From: Karalla daura
Taxonomy: Eukaryota > Chordata > Actinopteri > Chaetodontiformes > Leiognathidae
DNA: 64,000 nucleotides
NCBI GenBank assembly: GCA_029224185.1
Contig: CM055196.1
Coordinates: 21,836,009-21,900,008 of the forward strand
Direction: 5' to 3'
Of the stretch, positions 1-12,707 are shown piece after piece. The translations under genes were made by a program, and so were the position numbers. The stretch's first letter is position 1. Each line of letters opens with the position of its first letter. The notes below the pieces were generated by a model. The model was not told the DNA's origin. It did no database searches and saw nothing but the letters and a program-made list of their open reading frames with translations.

Positions 1-3000
1 TTCTTTTCACCGGGGATGAGCCACTAATCTGAGTTTGTGTCCCACTGATGGGGCTTCCTGACCAGTTGAGGATGTTGTCATCATTGGTTAATGTTGAACC
101 TGCTCATGGGGAGGAGGGGGGGGTGTCACATGAGCTGCTGCCAAGCATCGGGGGGGGGTCGGGACTGGGTATGTGCGAGCGATGCTGGTGAGCTGTGTGG
201 CCTTGGCACTGCCATGTTTTCCATTTTCTCTATTACATGTTGTGCAGAAAGATTGCTGTCTTTACTCTGTGCGTCTTTCAACAAAACAGATTTTCCTCAA
301 TGCTACTCTGTCACTGACATCATTGTCCAGCATATTGAGACAAATATGATTCACTCTCTTGTTCCATGAGCGTATCAATACCACTCTGTCTGTATAATAT
401 TTCTTGGCCACACGTGCCACTGAATTTTTATTTGGGAAACCCATTAGTCCACAACCACAATGTTATGGGAAAAAATGTCTGAAATTACCTGCACAATGAT
501 CCTCTGATTGACTAGTGTTGTTCGGCTGCTAAGGGATTAGGCTATGGGTTAAATGGCTGGGGTTAGAAAAGAAAATGCACAGAATGGTCAGAACCAGCCA
601 AAGGCAGTGTAGGAATAGGTCTATGTGGAAAGAAATAACACAGTAAATCAGAATAATGGACCATTGGAAATAATGGCATAACACCTCTTTACCGAGGACT
701 GCGTCGAGACAGGGTGAAGCTGTGGTTAGTATGTCTGAATCTGCGTAACCTCTCCATAGCTGAACTCCGAATCCAAATGAATCAAAGTTTGATCAGCTGT
801 TCAGTGATTGGTACGGAAAACAAAGAAAGAAAACATTTCATTCTGCCTGTGGGGAAAAGCAGAAGTGGTTTAACCGACAGCACTTGATGGGACTTAACGT
901 CGATCAGGTCTGAAAAGTTCTACAAGCCGAGATAAATGTTTGTCTGATTAATACCAATTTTACCCTCAGTCTACAAGGCAACACCATGAGTGTGACCTCT
1001 TTAAAAAACTGGAAATGGTTTAATAAAATAATCTTTCTGATGACGACCTCAAGATGTGCTGAAAGCTCTGGAACAAGCTCATTGAAGGACCTTGTGTTTA
1101 AACGATTTTGTCACATCATTTACTCTTTCCATTATGTGCAACCAACAATAACACAGTGAAATGTGCAACAGATGCTCTGCCCTCTGCAGTAATTATAGAT
1201 TTCCAAAGTCTTAGTTTCCACCATCGGCTCACAGACGAACTACTGAAATGACTTTCATGGTGGCATGAGGGTTGTCTCCTATTGTGGACATCACCTACAC
1301 AAAAGCCACTGTTAAACACAAAACTCAGGTGACCAGGCTCCACCTAGTAATGAATGAGTAGACGTGGTGAGGCTTCTCTCTTCCATGACAGCTCCTGGCT
1401 CCAAAATTAGACCTGATACTTGCAAAGAGGCGAGTTTATTTGAACAGTCACAGAGAACCAGGTGGTTGGGGTTTGCCACATCGGATTCATTCAGATTGTC
1501 TGTTAAGTTGTCACTGAAAAGTGGAATAAACTTTCTCCCAAGCACTTTCCTGTGCTTATCTAAACAGCTTGAGGTTCATTTATTGTCCTATGTGGCAAGC
1601 CCTACAAATCTGGCAAACAGTGGGGCGGTATTTCCGACACTGTTTGACCCAAGTCTGCTGCAGAGGCACAGCGGCTGCAGTAGAAAGGGCTATATTTACT
1701 CTCCTGGTTCCGGCTGAGAGCCTTTTTGAAAGGAACCAGCTCCTACGCCACAGGAAAGGTGTCATGGTTTAGCAAGGTGTGGGCACAGCACATTCCTGAC
1801 CTGACATGCCAACCCGCGGGTGGAAGCCACCCTGCTACCGGCCATCATGTGGCTGCTGAACGGAGGCTGCTGGACGGCGAATGAAGAGCTTCAGGGATGG
1901 GTTCATGTTGAGGTAAACAGAAAGTGTGACTCACTGCTTGTCCAGACAAATGCCACCCGAGACCACAGACAGATAAGTCTGCCACACTGTCTGTCAGCCA
2001 CAGATGATGTAACAGGAATCAGACCCCCTTCCCCCCGACCACCACCACCACCACCCTGCTCCTCCTCTCGCCCGCTCTGCTGTGTTTGTCATCTGCCGCT
2101 TTGCTGACAGCTTGGTATAGACCAGGTTAGACTAGGCCAGTCGCCACAGAGCTCTCTGTTCCCTTCTCCTCTGTGCCTTTCACTCGCTTCCCAGACTAAA
2201 CCAGCTGATTCCTGCTTCCCACTGGGATGCTAAAATAGTTGCATTATGTGATTGCCATCTGCCCGGCCAGACATGAGCTGTGTTCAATAAAGTACTTCTT
2301 TTCGGCATCCCAGACACGCTGCTTTAAGATGCAGATGTGAAGTCAGTCTGATGTTTGTCACATAGACTTTTGGGGTTTTTTTTGATGAATTTGAGAAGCG
2401 GTTCATTGAGGGCCAAAGGTGTTACCTCAGCGTGGGTCAGCAGCACCAACATCACCAACATGCTCAGCATTCATCTGTCAGGTGTAGGGAGGAATGTGCA
2501 TGCAGCTGTCTTGGCTCATTGCACCTCAGATATCACACCACCACCATGCCCACCAGAATAAACATTCAGCTGAAAGGGAAAACACTCTGCTGTAATTCCC
2601 ATGGGAGAATATGAAAGAGGGAAAACCTCTTTCCATGGCGGTAGTGGTCGTGCACCTCTCACAGGGAGCTTTGCCTGGTGATTATTTAAAGAAGAGGTCT
2701 ACTTGGCCATGTGGTGACACATGTTCGGCGCCTGATTGCCGAAGGTTTCATTCAGTAACAAGGATATTCACTGCAATTCACAGTGAATGAGGGCTGAAAT
2801 TAGCTGGGATTCCTCACTCCAAATGCTATCACTTTGCATGATAAGTTGCAGAGAACTGTGTCAGTTGTTGCTAAATGAAATGATCAGATAAGCTGATAGA
2901 AGTCCCAGTGAGCAAACAGAGAAAACGTGTCCAAAGCGTGCAACACAAACTAAATACAGCATTGCATCATGTATGGTCAGTCTTGTGTGTTTGATAAGCA

Positions 3001-3159
3001 TGACGATGACGCATACCTGTTCATTGTAAAGGTTTTGCACTGACGTTAACGTTTTGCCTCTTTATCTTCAGTAAACTGCATGTTTATTCAGACTGGCACG
3101 GATGCTTTGTCATGCTGCATGGCCTGCATGGGCGCATCCAACAAAGACGTCACCAAGTG
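1..3159. other. Gene-free 3' flank, left edge
   Basis: I see no coding exon with a recognisable product here. Open frames are short (up to 117 residues) and overlap on both strands without domain signatures. There are G-rich runs near 115-160 and a short C/CCA-rich run near 2025-2060. Nothing else stands out. Confidence 0.6.
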
Positions 3160-3355
3160 TTAAACACACACACACACACACACCATTCACTCTTACACTC
3201 ACACCTCCAATTGGCCTAAACATCAATATTTTCGGACTTTGGGGCAGCTGAAGTGCCTGGTGAAAGCTCGAGGATAGAGGTCCTCAGCCTGACCAAGTCA
3301 GAGTCAGACCCGGGACCTTCTTGCTGATAGATCACAGTGCTAACTTATTGAGTGT
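3160..3355 (+). repeat. Interspersed fish repeat copy (SINE/LINE-tail-like), with internal (AC)n
   Basis: This is a diverged copy of the repeat found several times in this window. A short (AC)n run (3167-3183) is followed by CCATTCACTCTTACACTCAC, then CCAATTGGCCTAAACAT, a TTTCGGAC module and a right end reading CCCGGGACCTTCTTGCTG with a CAGTGCTAAC module. The same modules in the same order occur at 61005-61260, and in reverse orientation at 49225-49545. The repeat class (SINE, or tail of a non-LTR retrotransposon) is not settled by sequence reading alone. Confidence 0.7.
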
Positions 3356-5372
3356 GAGCTCTCATCTGAGCTCTCATCCTCTTATAAAAACAACATATTT
3401 CTTCCACTGAAGCATGTTCAAATAGTCTTTCAATGCTACAAGAACTATCTTAAAAGGACTAAACCCCTTTACTAAAAATGGAAATTGGGAAATTGGGATG
3501 AAATATAAAGTGAAGGATCCCTTTGTATTTCCTCCCATCAATTTTTTTTATTCCCTTACTGGAATTCATCACGTGAATGAATAAAAAGTCCACATGTCTG
3601 ACGACTGCGTGTGTGTCCATGTCCACAGGTGATAATCGGTGAAGTATTCCATCACATTCCAAACCAAAAAAATCCAAATGCGCACATGTCTTCCCGTTTC
3701 TGTATGAGGGAGTATGCCAACAATTTAGTGTAGCAGTGAAAGTGTATGATAGGGGGTTGGAAGCAGTGACAGCTGGCTGTATGTGGGCTACCATTATCAG
3801 CGGAGCCAGGAGGACACAGCTCTCAACACCAGCCAGCAGAGCTGCTGAGAGGGGCCCTGGAATTTACACGCATAATTATCACTCTCTGCTCGCTGGCTTT
3901 AAGAGGCTCACTGTATGTGTATCTATGTGTCTGTGTCTGTGTGTGCGGGGGTGTCTGGGTGTGTGTATTTGAGTACGCGCAGGTCACCTGATGTGTGTAT
4001 TTGTCTTTGTGCGGTTTTTAGAACAATGTCACGTTCAATTGTATCAGCGTCACTCACCTCATCCTAATTCATATTTTGGTTCGGGCCTCCCATGTGTTTG
4101 TTTTGACAGGTCGGCGTGGGAAACACAAACATACAGTGAACTGCTACTCGCGCTCTGTTTGTATTTTTCATACCTGCACGAATGTGCCTGCATTCTGAGG
4201 TGGCACTGACGGGCACTCTCCTGTGTTGCTGTTAATACACCATTAATAAACGTGAAACTTGAAACGTAGCTCTCTGAGTGGCCTCCTCTGACACTAGGTG
4301 TCAGTGTCGTGTCTAGCTCTCCCAGTGCAGCAGACTTTCCATCCTCATGACTGACTTTGAAATTCCCCCACTGAAAGCTCATTAGCGGATAGAGACAGGA
4401 TAACAGTTAAAGATCCTTCTGCAGATCTTGTCTTGGGGGGAAAATAGGACAGCAACATGGCAGCGTTTCGTCTCTCCATTCCACCATATTGAAAGCTGCT
4501 CATGCAACAAAGACCATGCAATAAAGAGTTATATATGTGCGTGGTAATAAAGTGTTTGAAGTTTGGTGTTTGCTGATTAATTTATCAATTAAGCCTGTAT
4601 ATGTCTCTGTCTCAACTTTTATGAAACACCCTATAAAAAAGCCAAACACATCTTTAAAACAAAATTCCTCTATTAAAACTCATTTATAGATTAATACAAC
4701 TGCTTCACATTCCTCTCAGAGTCAATAAAGTAGAACCACAGATCATGGCCTATTTGGTATTGTACTGTTACAAGAAGTAAATCATTAAGCGGGGAAGTGC
4801 GTGACCCGACGAATGTGCTATTTTTAAAGAGCCGCACTGTTTCAGTGAATAGGCCAAGTTGGCACCTCGACCTTTCCTTGGGCCTCTCAATAAAGACTGC
4901 ACTATGCTGATAAGGACTCAGGAGAACACACTCCATTACTTCTCAGTTCAAAGACAGATGGCAGAGGAAGATGGGTCTGCAGAGCATCAGTATAATACTG
5001 ACCTGAACCCTGCACGTACAAGGGAGAATACATCTGACCTTTCACATCTGAACACCTTGCTTTCCTGTCCCGTTTGAGCTCATCTGCCATAGAACTGTTT
5101 CATCTTACATATCTCTTTCTTTACTCTGATTTCTTACAATTGTATAATCGTTCAGAATCGCGACGTGTAACGTTATTTTAGGCTCAGGGGTTTCTAGTGG
5201 CTCAGCTTGTGATGACTATGCAGATCATTTATTAAGGTATTATTCCTGGGATAAGGTGGTCTTCTGGTCTTTCAAACCAAACTAACCTCATGGGGTCATA
5301 GCCATACCACAGCAATTAAATGCACAATTTTGATTCATATATGAGAGAGACAGTGGTGGAGGTTTAGTGTGT

Positions 5373-5373
<1 letters not shown>

Positions 5374-5422
<49 letters not shown>
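5374..5422. repeat. (TG)n microsatellite
   Basis: About 24 uninterrupted TG units after a GTG start, ending at TGCATGTG. The poly-Cys-Val reading frame across it is an artefact. Confidence 0.95.
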
Positions 5423-5423
<1 letters not shown>

Positions 5424-6999
5424 ATGTGTAAGTAGTAGCCACTCATATTTGCAAAGATGTCCATTAAAATTTCATGTGTGCACTGTAACCAAAGAGAGAC
5501 TTCCCCTGATAAAAGAAACCATCCACCTCATCCTTGAGCTTTATTCACATTTCTTCAACATTTCTTCAACAATCACATTTTGTACCCAAACTTTTTGCTG
5601 CATCGCCACCGTGGATGTTATGCATGCACCACTGTTTTTATCCAGGAAACATAAAAGCACGCATCAGAAACTGAGTTCCACTGTTTTTAATCTAGACTTG
5701 GCTCCAAGGTTTAAGCAAGACCACCTTGACCGTTGGACCCTTGCTGACGCACATCTCCATAAAATCATAAAATCATCGTAAGGCGCATCTTTCACTTGAG
5801 CAAACTTTTCTTTCTGTCTACATAATTACTGTCAAGATCAAGGGAATTGTTTGAGCTTTATGACATTTTTCCATGCAGTGTAACAAAAAAATTCCAGACA
5901 TTTCTTTTTTGTCTCCTGTCAGTTAGGGCCCTTTTGAGCTTAGGGGCCCTTGGGCACGTGCCCAGATTTCCCATGGTACGGCAATTCTGGGAACGCCTTG
6001 CTCCCCACGTGCTGGAAGCATTAGATCTCTGGGTAAAAGAGAAACATTGTAGTGTTGTAGTACTTAACTTGTAGCGCTTGATCACAGAGTTCTGCAAGTA
6101 TGCATGGCAGGTGTAAACATGCATAAATAGGTAGATGTCTATGTATAAAATGTGTTTCAGTGGGTAGGTGGGAAGGTACAAATGTCCAGTAAATCTGTAT
6201 GTATGTTTGGAGGTACACATTCCCGTATGGAGGCATATATGTACATAGCATATATGTAAGTATGTATGTCTGCAGGCAGATCTCTCAATGAGGTCATGTG
6301 CAAGGTGCTTCTGAGGAGGAAGCTCAGTTGTCATGGCCGCTAGGAAACCAACCCACATAAACACTGTTTGTTTTTGAGACACACGCAGTCTTAAAGCAGT
6401 GGGTGATCTCTTATCTGAAGAATCACAAGTATGTATTCCAAGTTTAAAAAGAACGTGGGGATCCATGCAGAGTTGGGTGCCTAAATGGAGTTGCATGCTT
6501 TGCGCGTCATAGAGGAAATTGCAAGATTATGCCTTAGGCCTGGCCAGTAGTAATTACTGAAGAAGTGGCCTATAATCTGTGGTTGTTCTGTGATGTGTGT
6601 GAGTATTACTGTGATTGTGTGGAAGCTGGGATGGCATTGTTGCACATATTTTTGTACTATTCTGTAAAGGTAGTTTGTGGCCAGTCACATGCCTATGAAA
6701 TGCACTTCACACCTCACTTCTGAGATTAAAATCCATGATGGGACTTCAGGTGGTTAGAGAGCTCACCTGATGATGTGAAGGTTATATGTAATACAGTATA
6801 TTTGGAGGCTTTTGAAAGACCTGATAATGCTTGTTTTCGTTTTCTGAGATGGAAACAGATCATCTAAGAAATAATATACATCTTGACTGCTATCTGTCAT
6901 CTGCTGGAAAGGAAACGGGCATCAGCTTTTCCAATGAGACGGGCGGGAAATTACAAACTCGTACAAAAATAAAATCAAGCTGTTTGTAAGTTGCCTGAA

Positions 7000-7260
7000 G
7001 ACAATAAAAGCCCCCTTTTTGGAAGTCTCACCTTTGATCTCACAAGATCACTGGCATAGGCTTAATTAGTCACCAGCCTTTCTTGGCTCTTTCTGTCTCC
7101 GGCTTTCGTCGCCTTTCCTCTTGGCTAGCGTCTCCACATCAGGATGAAAGTTTCTCCGAAACCATTAATGAACGTGGAGTTATATTTACCAGCCAATCGT
7201 AATCTTTGTGTCATTAAGGCTTGATAAAAGGCCTGGTTTGAGAACAGAGCACCTGCTCTA
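7000..7260. promoter_or_regulatory. Candidate cis-regulatory block
   Basis: This non-coding stretch combines a TCF/LEF-type CTTTGATC (7032-7039) with homeodomain-type sites TTAATTAG (7062-7069) and CATTAATGAA (7163-7172), and has no repeat similarity that I recognise. Motif clustering of this kind is common in vertebrate developmental enhancers, but single motifs occur often by chance. The call is an inference. Confidence 0.2.
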
Positions 7261-7506
7261 CCTGCCATCAGCTCCTCATGTGCTGCGTGCAGCTGCTGCC
7301 TTGGCTGCTCGGTCGCTGGTTCAGTTCCAGGCCCTGGAGCCCTTTACCATCAACACTCAGTCAGAGCTACCACATTAAGGTTGGTGACAAATGACCCCCG
7401 AGGTCATGGCTCATCATGGCATCACATCATAACACCTCACAGCGGCTCATGACAGCTCACGGCAGCTCAGAACATCTCGTTCCCGCCAGGCCTTTGAAGT
7501 GTGCCA

Positions 7507-7535
7507 GCCTTATTAACCACAAATGTTAATAAGGC
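7507..7535. repeat. Perfect 11-bp inverted repeat, 7-base loop
   Basis: Arms GCCTTATTAAC (7507-7517) and GTTAATAAGGC (7525-7535) pair perfectly around CACAAAT. Each arm contains a GTTAAT half-site of the POU-homeodomain/HNF1 type, but the spacing is wider than in the classical HNF1 palindrome. Confidence 0.9.
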
Positions 7536-8236
7536 AGAAGGAGTGTTGGATGCATCTGCTGATGGTGCAATTAGGGATTTCCCAGGCAGAGAGCTGAGGT
7601 CACTAGGTCAAAATAATGCTGAAATTACAGGCAGAGGATGAATGGATGTGCTTTTGGAGTCTGTCTGACACCTGTCTGAGCCTGAGCCGAACACAAAGCT
7701 ACCCCTTGTCCTCAAACAAGTAACGTCAGGAGATGTTGCACACAGACCTCACTTAACAGACCTGTGTGTTGTGTAAACACACCGAAGCCTTCATTAGTGA
7801 CTGCAGCGTATAGCAACTCTACTGAACTGAATATCGTTTGGGGTCTTAAAGATTTAAATCCCAAACTTAAGCAAAATCTAATAATGTAAGTACGGTGGCA
7901 ATAATACAGAAGCTCAGACAAGTTCAGATTTGTCACTTGCTTAATGGAATTGTGATGTGAAAACAGACTTCGAGCCAAATCTCATGAAATCCAATGGGTC
8001 AAATTTGTCCTAGACAAGGACACAGATAAAAGTCTGGCAACTGACCAACATTTCTGTTGCGTGCCCTTCAGTGCTTATACAATATACTGATGACTGCTGG
8101 TCAGGGTCATATAGTAGATGAGTGGAGCTAAAAACTTTCAGATCAACTAGAGACTATGACTCTAAATTGCTTTTATAAATTGCCCTAAGAAGTGAAATAG
8201 ACCCTACAACACTGTTAAGGTATAAAGTGGTTAAGA

Positions 8237-8264
8237 TGATGGATGGATGGATGGATGGATGGAT
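8237..8264. repeat. (ATGG)n tetranucleotide tract
   Basis: Seven units of ATGG follow a short GTGGTTAAGATG sequence. Such GGAT/ATGG tails often end fish interspersed repeats, so this may be the remnant of one, although the upstream part is not recognisable. Confidence 0.85.
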
Positions 8265-11200
8265 TGCAGGTCAAATATTCTCCCACTGTTTTAAGAAAAT
8301 CTTACTCTACTAGACTTTCTCATCGGTGCAGACTTGTGGTATCAAAAAGCAACTCACGAGTCACCAATTTAGGCCTCTTGCTTTTTTTATCATTAGAAAT
8401 ATGTATTTCTTACTCACGGGCCACAAAAAAAATGTGCATGTCATCTCTGGCTACACAGCCCTTGTTTGGTTACATATTGTTCCGCGTGGACACAGAAAGG
8501 CTGCAGTGTTTTCCCTGCTGAATAGAGACGACAGGACAGGACGGATACGAGGAGAGTGGGTTTTTTCCCCCTTTAGCCTGTCTGCATTCCCTCTGCCTCT
8601 GTGCTGATTTATGGGCTTGTCTGTGGCTGGGGCACCGACACGCACAGTGGTTCTTCATCACTGCGAGTGGATGAGATGCCCTGCCAGAACCTGGCACGGA
8701 CTCCGAGCCAGACGTTAATGCCGGCCCTAAAAGACCTGTAGGAAATGTAACCTAACCTGCCAGTCGACGGAAACGCGGACAGTAGCCAGCGCGCAGTGTG
8801 TGTGTGCAGTGTGTCGAAGTGGGCACGGATTCCTCCAATAAACTGATCGAATAACAATCAGCAACCGAGGGATAGCTGTTGAGTGACCCAAGTTTACGTC
8901 TCCAGCCGTAAACTCCTACTACTGCGCTCCCACTACGCTACCTATCCGCTAACACGCAGGCTAATTACCGCATAATGACTTAATGAGAGCTGCGGGTTTG
9001 ACTCAGCAGGAAACAACTGCTCTGTTTTACATCCAGTCGCATGCTCCTGCAGCATGACTCACCCCCGCTTGGCCCAATCCTTGGCTCCGAGCATGCTGGG
9101 AGACAGTGCACAGGCCTGCCTGCCGGTCTGACTGCCTGTCTGACTGATTGACACAGAGCGGGATGAGGGCGTGTGGTTTAAGAGAAAAAGGTGGAATTAA
9201 GGGTGAGATAAAGTACAATTGCTGTTATTGAGACGTGAGGAGGAGGCTTTGTTTCTGAAAGTGTTTTTTTGGGTCTGCTTTTTTTCCTCTTTGCTTCCAA
9301 CGTTTCCCTCAAATCTCAGCGGAGCAATAACGCAGGTGAAACTGCAGACTGTTTGTGGTACAGCCTCATTATCTGTAATACTATTGACTTAATGTGTATG
9401 AAGTTACTCTCACTTCTCGGGAGCAGAAAAATAGAACAATCCAAATATACAGAGAGGTTTTGTTTTACCCACTGAGGCTGAATTGTTCAAGTTTGCATTA
9501 TTTCACTGATATAATTATGCTGGCGATTTTTTAAGCCTGTGTAATTAAAGCTGTTCGCCACAAAAAGAAAACATCCTATTGGTCCACCTCCTGGCGGAAA
9601 AAGGAGCGGGTCAGGCAATGTTTAACCTCTGAGATTCTATAATCCTTCCTTAATGCTGGCTCACTCTTCCACTTAAATGGTCTGCACGTCTGAAGCTAAG
9701 CTGACAAGATGGAGGTATTGACATGAAGCCGGCAATAAAGAGCTGCTGGCTCCAGTGTGTAATTCCCTCTGAGGCCGGTTGGCTTATGCAAATAGTAGAC
9801 CACCCGTTACCACAGAAGAAGGATTAGAAACCCACTGTAATGAGCCTGCAGCCACTTTGAATACAAGGTGGGTAGAAGGGATACGTGAATAAAAATCCCT
9901 TTCATTGTCAAATACAACCAGTGGAGCAGTACAGCTCAGCAGGCTGTTTGTTACGACATGTCCTCTGTCTGATTCCGTTAAATCTACCAGTTTGCATGAT
10001 TTTACTGGCAGATGGAGACTTAGTCACTGCACCCGAGGTCTTTTTTTTCCTGGCCTGAAAAGGTACAATGTCCTCTCAGATGCATGATGGATTGTGAGTA
10101 GGATTTAGGTGGATCTATGGTCAGAGATGGAAAACAATAATCATAATAGTGCTTTCATTAGTGTATTAGAAACTATAATGAGAGTTTTAAATTGCACATA
10201 CAGTGAAGAGTGCCAGATGTAATATCATTTGAGTGAAATACAGCAGCATAATCCCTGTTTACCTATGCTCTTATTATGACAAGAATTACAATTAAAGACA
10301 CATAAAAGTAAATTTTACTGTATTTGTTTTTCACAAAAGCAACAGAGCACTCATGGTGTGTTCCAGCGATTCACAGAAACACATTTTTGAAGGTAATTAC
10401 ACTAACTCTGCTGCATTCCTCGCACTTTATACCAGGGTGGACTGGCCACCAGGAATACCGAGAGTTTTCCTGGTGGAGAAGTGAAACGCTGTAAACTAAT
10501 CTACAGCGTGAACTCGCTTGGTGGGACGCTATAAGAGGAAGCCATACTGTAACAATGTAGATCCATCAACAGACTGTGGAAATGACTGATGAGAGCTGCG
10601 GTGTGTGTCCCGGCCGGGAGTGTTGTTGGAAAGGACGGCAGTCAGGCGCATCCACTCTCTCAGGATAAGGAGGAGGCACACCTGCAGTCGCGCCATATTA
10701 CTCTCTCATCACATCCACTGAGTGTCATCCACGGGGACAAACACACTCTTCTCACACACTCCCGTGCTAGATGTGTGCCACTGTCCTGCATGCACATGCA
10801 GCTGCAGCTTTAAGATAAATCTATTTCTTTATCTCTTGTGAGTTTGCTTCATAGAAACAAAACATATGCATTCTAAAATGTTTGTCTCTTGAAGCATCTT
10901 TGAAAAATGCAGATCTTTGTGACCTAGTGTGTTGTGATGGTCATTCATGACAGATTGAATCAATAACGACGAAGCACAACGTAAGTTGTCGTATTTGATA
11001 AAGTGGTGATATTGATAACATGGTTCTGCACAGACTGTGGGAAACTAGCTGCTCAGTTTAGGGTTTCAGACATGAAAGCGCCAGACCACACAGAGTTCCC
11101 TGACCTGCGTCTACCTGCTCTGATTAATAACTCAGCTCTGTGACTGCAACATTAGGACGCTGTGACAAATAGGCAGATCTAAAAGGTTTTGGACGGTTAA

Positions 11201-11275
11201 GTGTACACTTAGTGGCATGGTTAATGAGATATGTACTGTAGGTTTAGAGGTAGTTGAGTGTAAGTGCGTGCATGC

Positions 11276-11278
<3 letters not shown>

Positions 11279-11336
<58 letters not shown>

Positions 11337-11342
11337 TGTGTG
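11279..11342. repeat. (TG)n microsatellite
   Basis: About 32 TG units, broken once by TA at 11329-11330. Confidence 0.95.
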
Positions 11343-12122
11343 AGGGAAAATCAGTTTGGCTGCATAAATATGTGGCAATCAATTAGGAGATGTTATGCCG
11401 CAAAGTGCACTGAGTGTTTGGGTCCAGCTCGTTCAATTAGTGCTAACTGTGATGAACTCTGCGTTTGAGCAGGACCAGACAGATGCGAGAGGTGTCTTTG
11501 TGAGTTTGTTCCCCAGTGTTTCAGTTTGGCCTAGTCTGCAAGGATGTTTTTACAGTGGGTTCACACACAGAGCACCAGGGCTGTGCCTCCCTCCAAACAG
11601 GAGGTAGGGGGGGAGAGACTCGCACGCCATTTTATTTGTGTTTGCATTTGCCTTGGCTTCTTGTGAGGTGCATTTTATGACGCTGGGTGAATTCATGTAT
11701 TTGTCATGCCTGCGGTCAAGCCTCCAAGCTCCACATGGACTCTGCATTTTTGTTTTGAACATATGATTAGCAAATAAGCAAATGTTATGCTCTTGGCGAA
11801 GAAAAAAGCAATATTTTGCTTTCTGAGCAGGCAGATTTATTTCAGGGGAGAGAAATATGGTGAAGCTGAATTTCAAGAAATCAAGAGGACAAAAGACAAC
11901 CTAACCACCTGCTCTTCATTTTACTGGAACACGATCAAAACATGGTTAGTTAATTAGGGACAGATGAGCGTAATGTGCAATGTGTATTTCGTTAAAAAAA
12001 GAAGAACTTAAAATGGACTTGTGCACTTCTTAGGAGACGGGTGAAGCCTTTCAACTGTAACAACTAAACATGTTGTGAATTAGAGTACGGATGCCAAACT
12101 GAACCGCAAACCAGTCCAGAGC

Positions 12123-12135
12123 TGACCTTTGAACT
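12123..12135 (-). promoter_or_regulatory. DR1-type nuclear receptor motif
   Basis: TGACCTTTGAACT on the plus strand reads AGTTCAAAGGTCA on the minus strand: two half-sites separated by one base, the DR1 pattern bound by HNF4, PPAR/RXR and related receptors. It is a single motif with no proof of function. Confidence 0.3.
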
Positions 12136-12181
12136 TTGCTATACCCACCAGCTCGATGCTGGCACTCCCTTCATGACTGTG

Positions 12182-12204
12182 CTGTGTGTGTGTGTGTGTG
12201 TGTG
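12182..12204. repeat. (TG)n microsatellite, short
   Basis: About eleven TG units, just left of the candidate regulatory block. Confidence 0.85.
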
Positions 12205-12209
12205 CACTC

Positions 12210-12560
12210 CGGTGGGTATTCATTCATCTTCCTGCGGTTTCCGTGAGGATGTTGGAGGACTTTGGTGCACACATGCATGGGAACAGTTCGTCGTGGCCTT
12301 GTACATTCTGGCTGGTTTTATTTGGGTTGCGCCGAGGACAAAGTTCATGGACCTGCAGCCAGCGATTAATTGGTAAACACAACCATGTTTTGAAAAACAC
12401 ATTTTATGGCTGTCACTGGGGCCCTGAGGAGAAAAAGATGGAACGATGTATTTATTCGCACATTAGCTGTCACGGCATATTTTGCACTCACTGTAAAACG
12501 CGCCAGCGGCTGTAAAGGAGCTCATAAATGATATTAACTATGTATAAACAATTCTGATTA
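12210..12560. promoter_or_regulatory. Candidate cis-regulatory block
   Basis: This non-repetitive stretch contains a homeodomain-type GATTAATTGG next to a forkhead-type GTAAACA (12373-12379), followed by further AT-rich homeodomain-like sites up to TGATTAGTTACTCA. Frames across it (109 residues on plus) have no domain. It looks like a conserved non-coding element in composition, but conservation cannot be tested here. Confidence 0.2.
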
Positions 12561-12676
12561 GTTACTCATGCTTTAAATGAGCTTTTTTTTGGATGTGTAC
12601 TCTTTGATTGCTTCTCTAAATCAAAAAAGGTTTAGAAAGCCCCTCTAACCCGCTTCCACATGCACTCATACACACA

Positions 12677-12707
12677 TACACACGCACACACACACACACA
12701 CACACAT
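12677..12707. repeat. (CA)n microsatellite
   Basis: About 15 CA units, preceded by imperfect CACA/TACA runs from 12662. Confidence 0.9.

Larger units (their letters stand above)
3356..8236. other. Gene-free flank with one long (TG)n and candidate regulatory stretch
   Basis: No recognisable exon. The longest open frame (minus strand, 5858-6496, 212 residues) has no known domain and low-complexity Tyr/His/Cys-rich composition from a GTATG-rich stretch. It includes a 14-bp palindrome with a CACGTG core at 5951-5964, a candidate regulatory block at 7000-7260 and a perfect inverted repeat at 7507-7535. Confidence 0.55.

Noticed and set aside
5916..6010. GGGCCC-rich stretch with a CACGTG palindrome, vaguely like a transposon remnant
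   Set aside because: I could not tie it to a family or find paired ends; kept only as a note.
5858..6496. 212-residue minus-strand frame
   Set aside because: Composition is Tyr/His/Cys-rich from a GTATG-rich stretch, there is no known domain and no plausible splice context. A frame this long is expected about once by chance in this much non-coding DNA.
11220..11240. let-7-like GTAGGTTTAGAGGTAGTTG words (let-7 genes lie near WNT7B in human)
   Set aside because: The seed and mature sequence do not match let-7 and no hairpin partner is nearby; no let-7 sequence was found on either strand.
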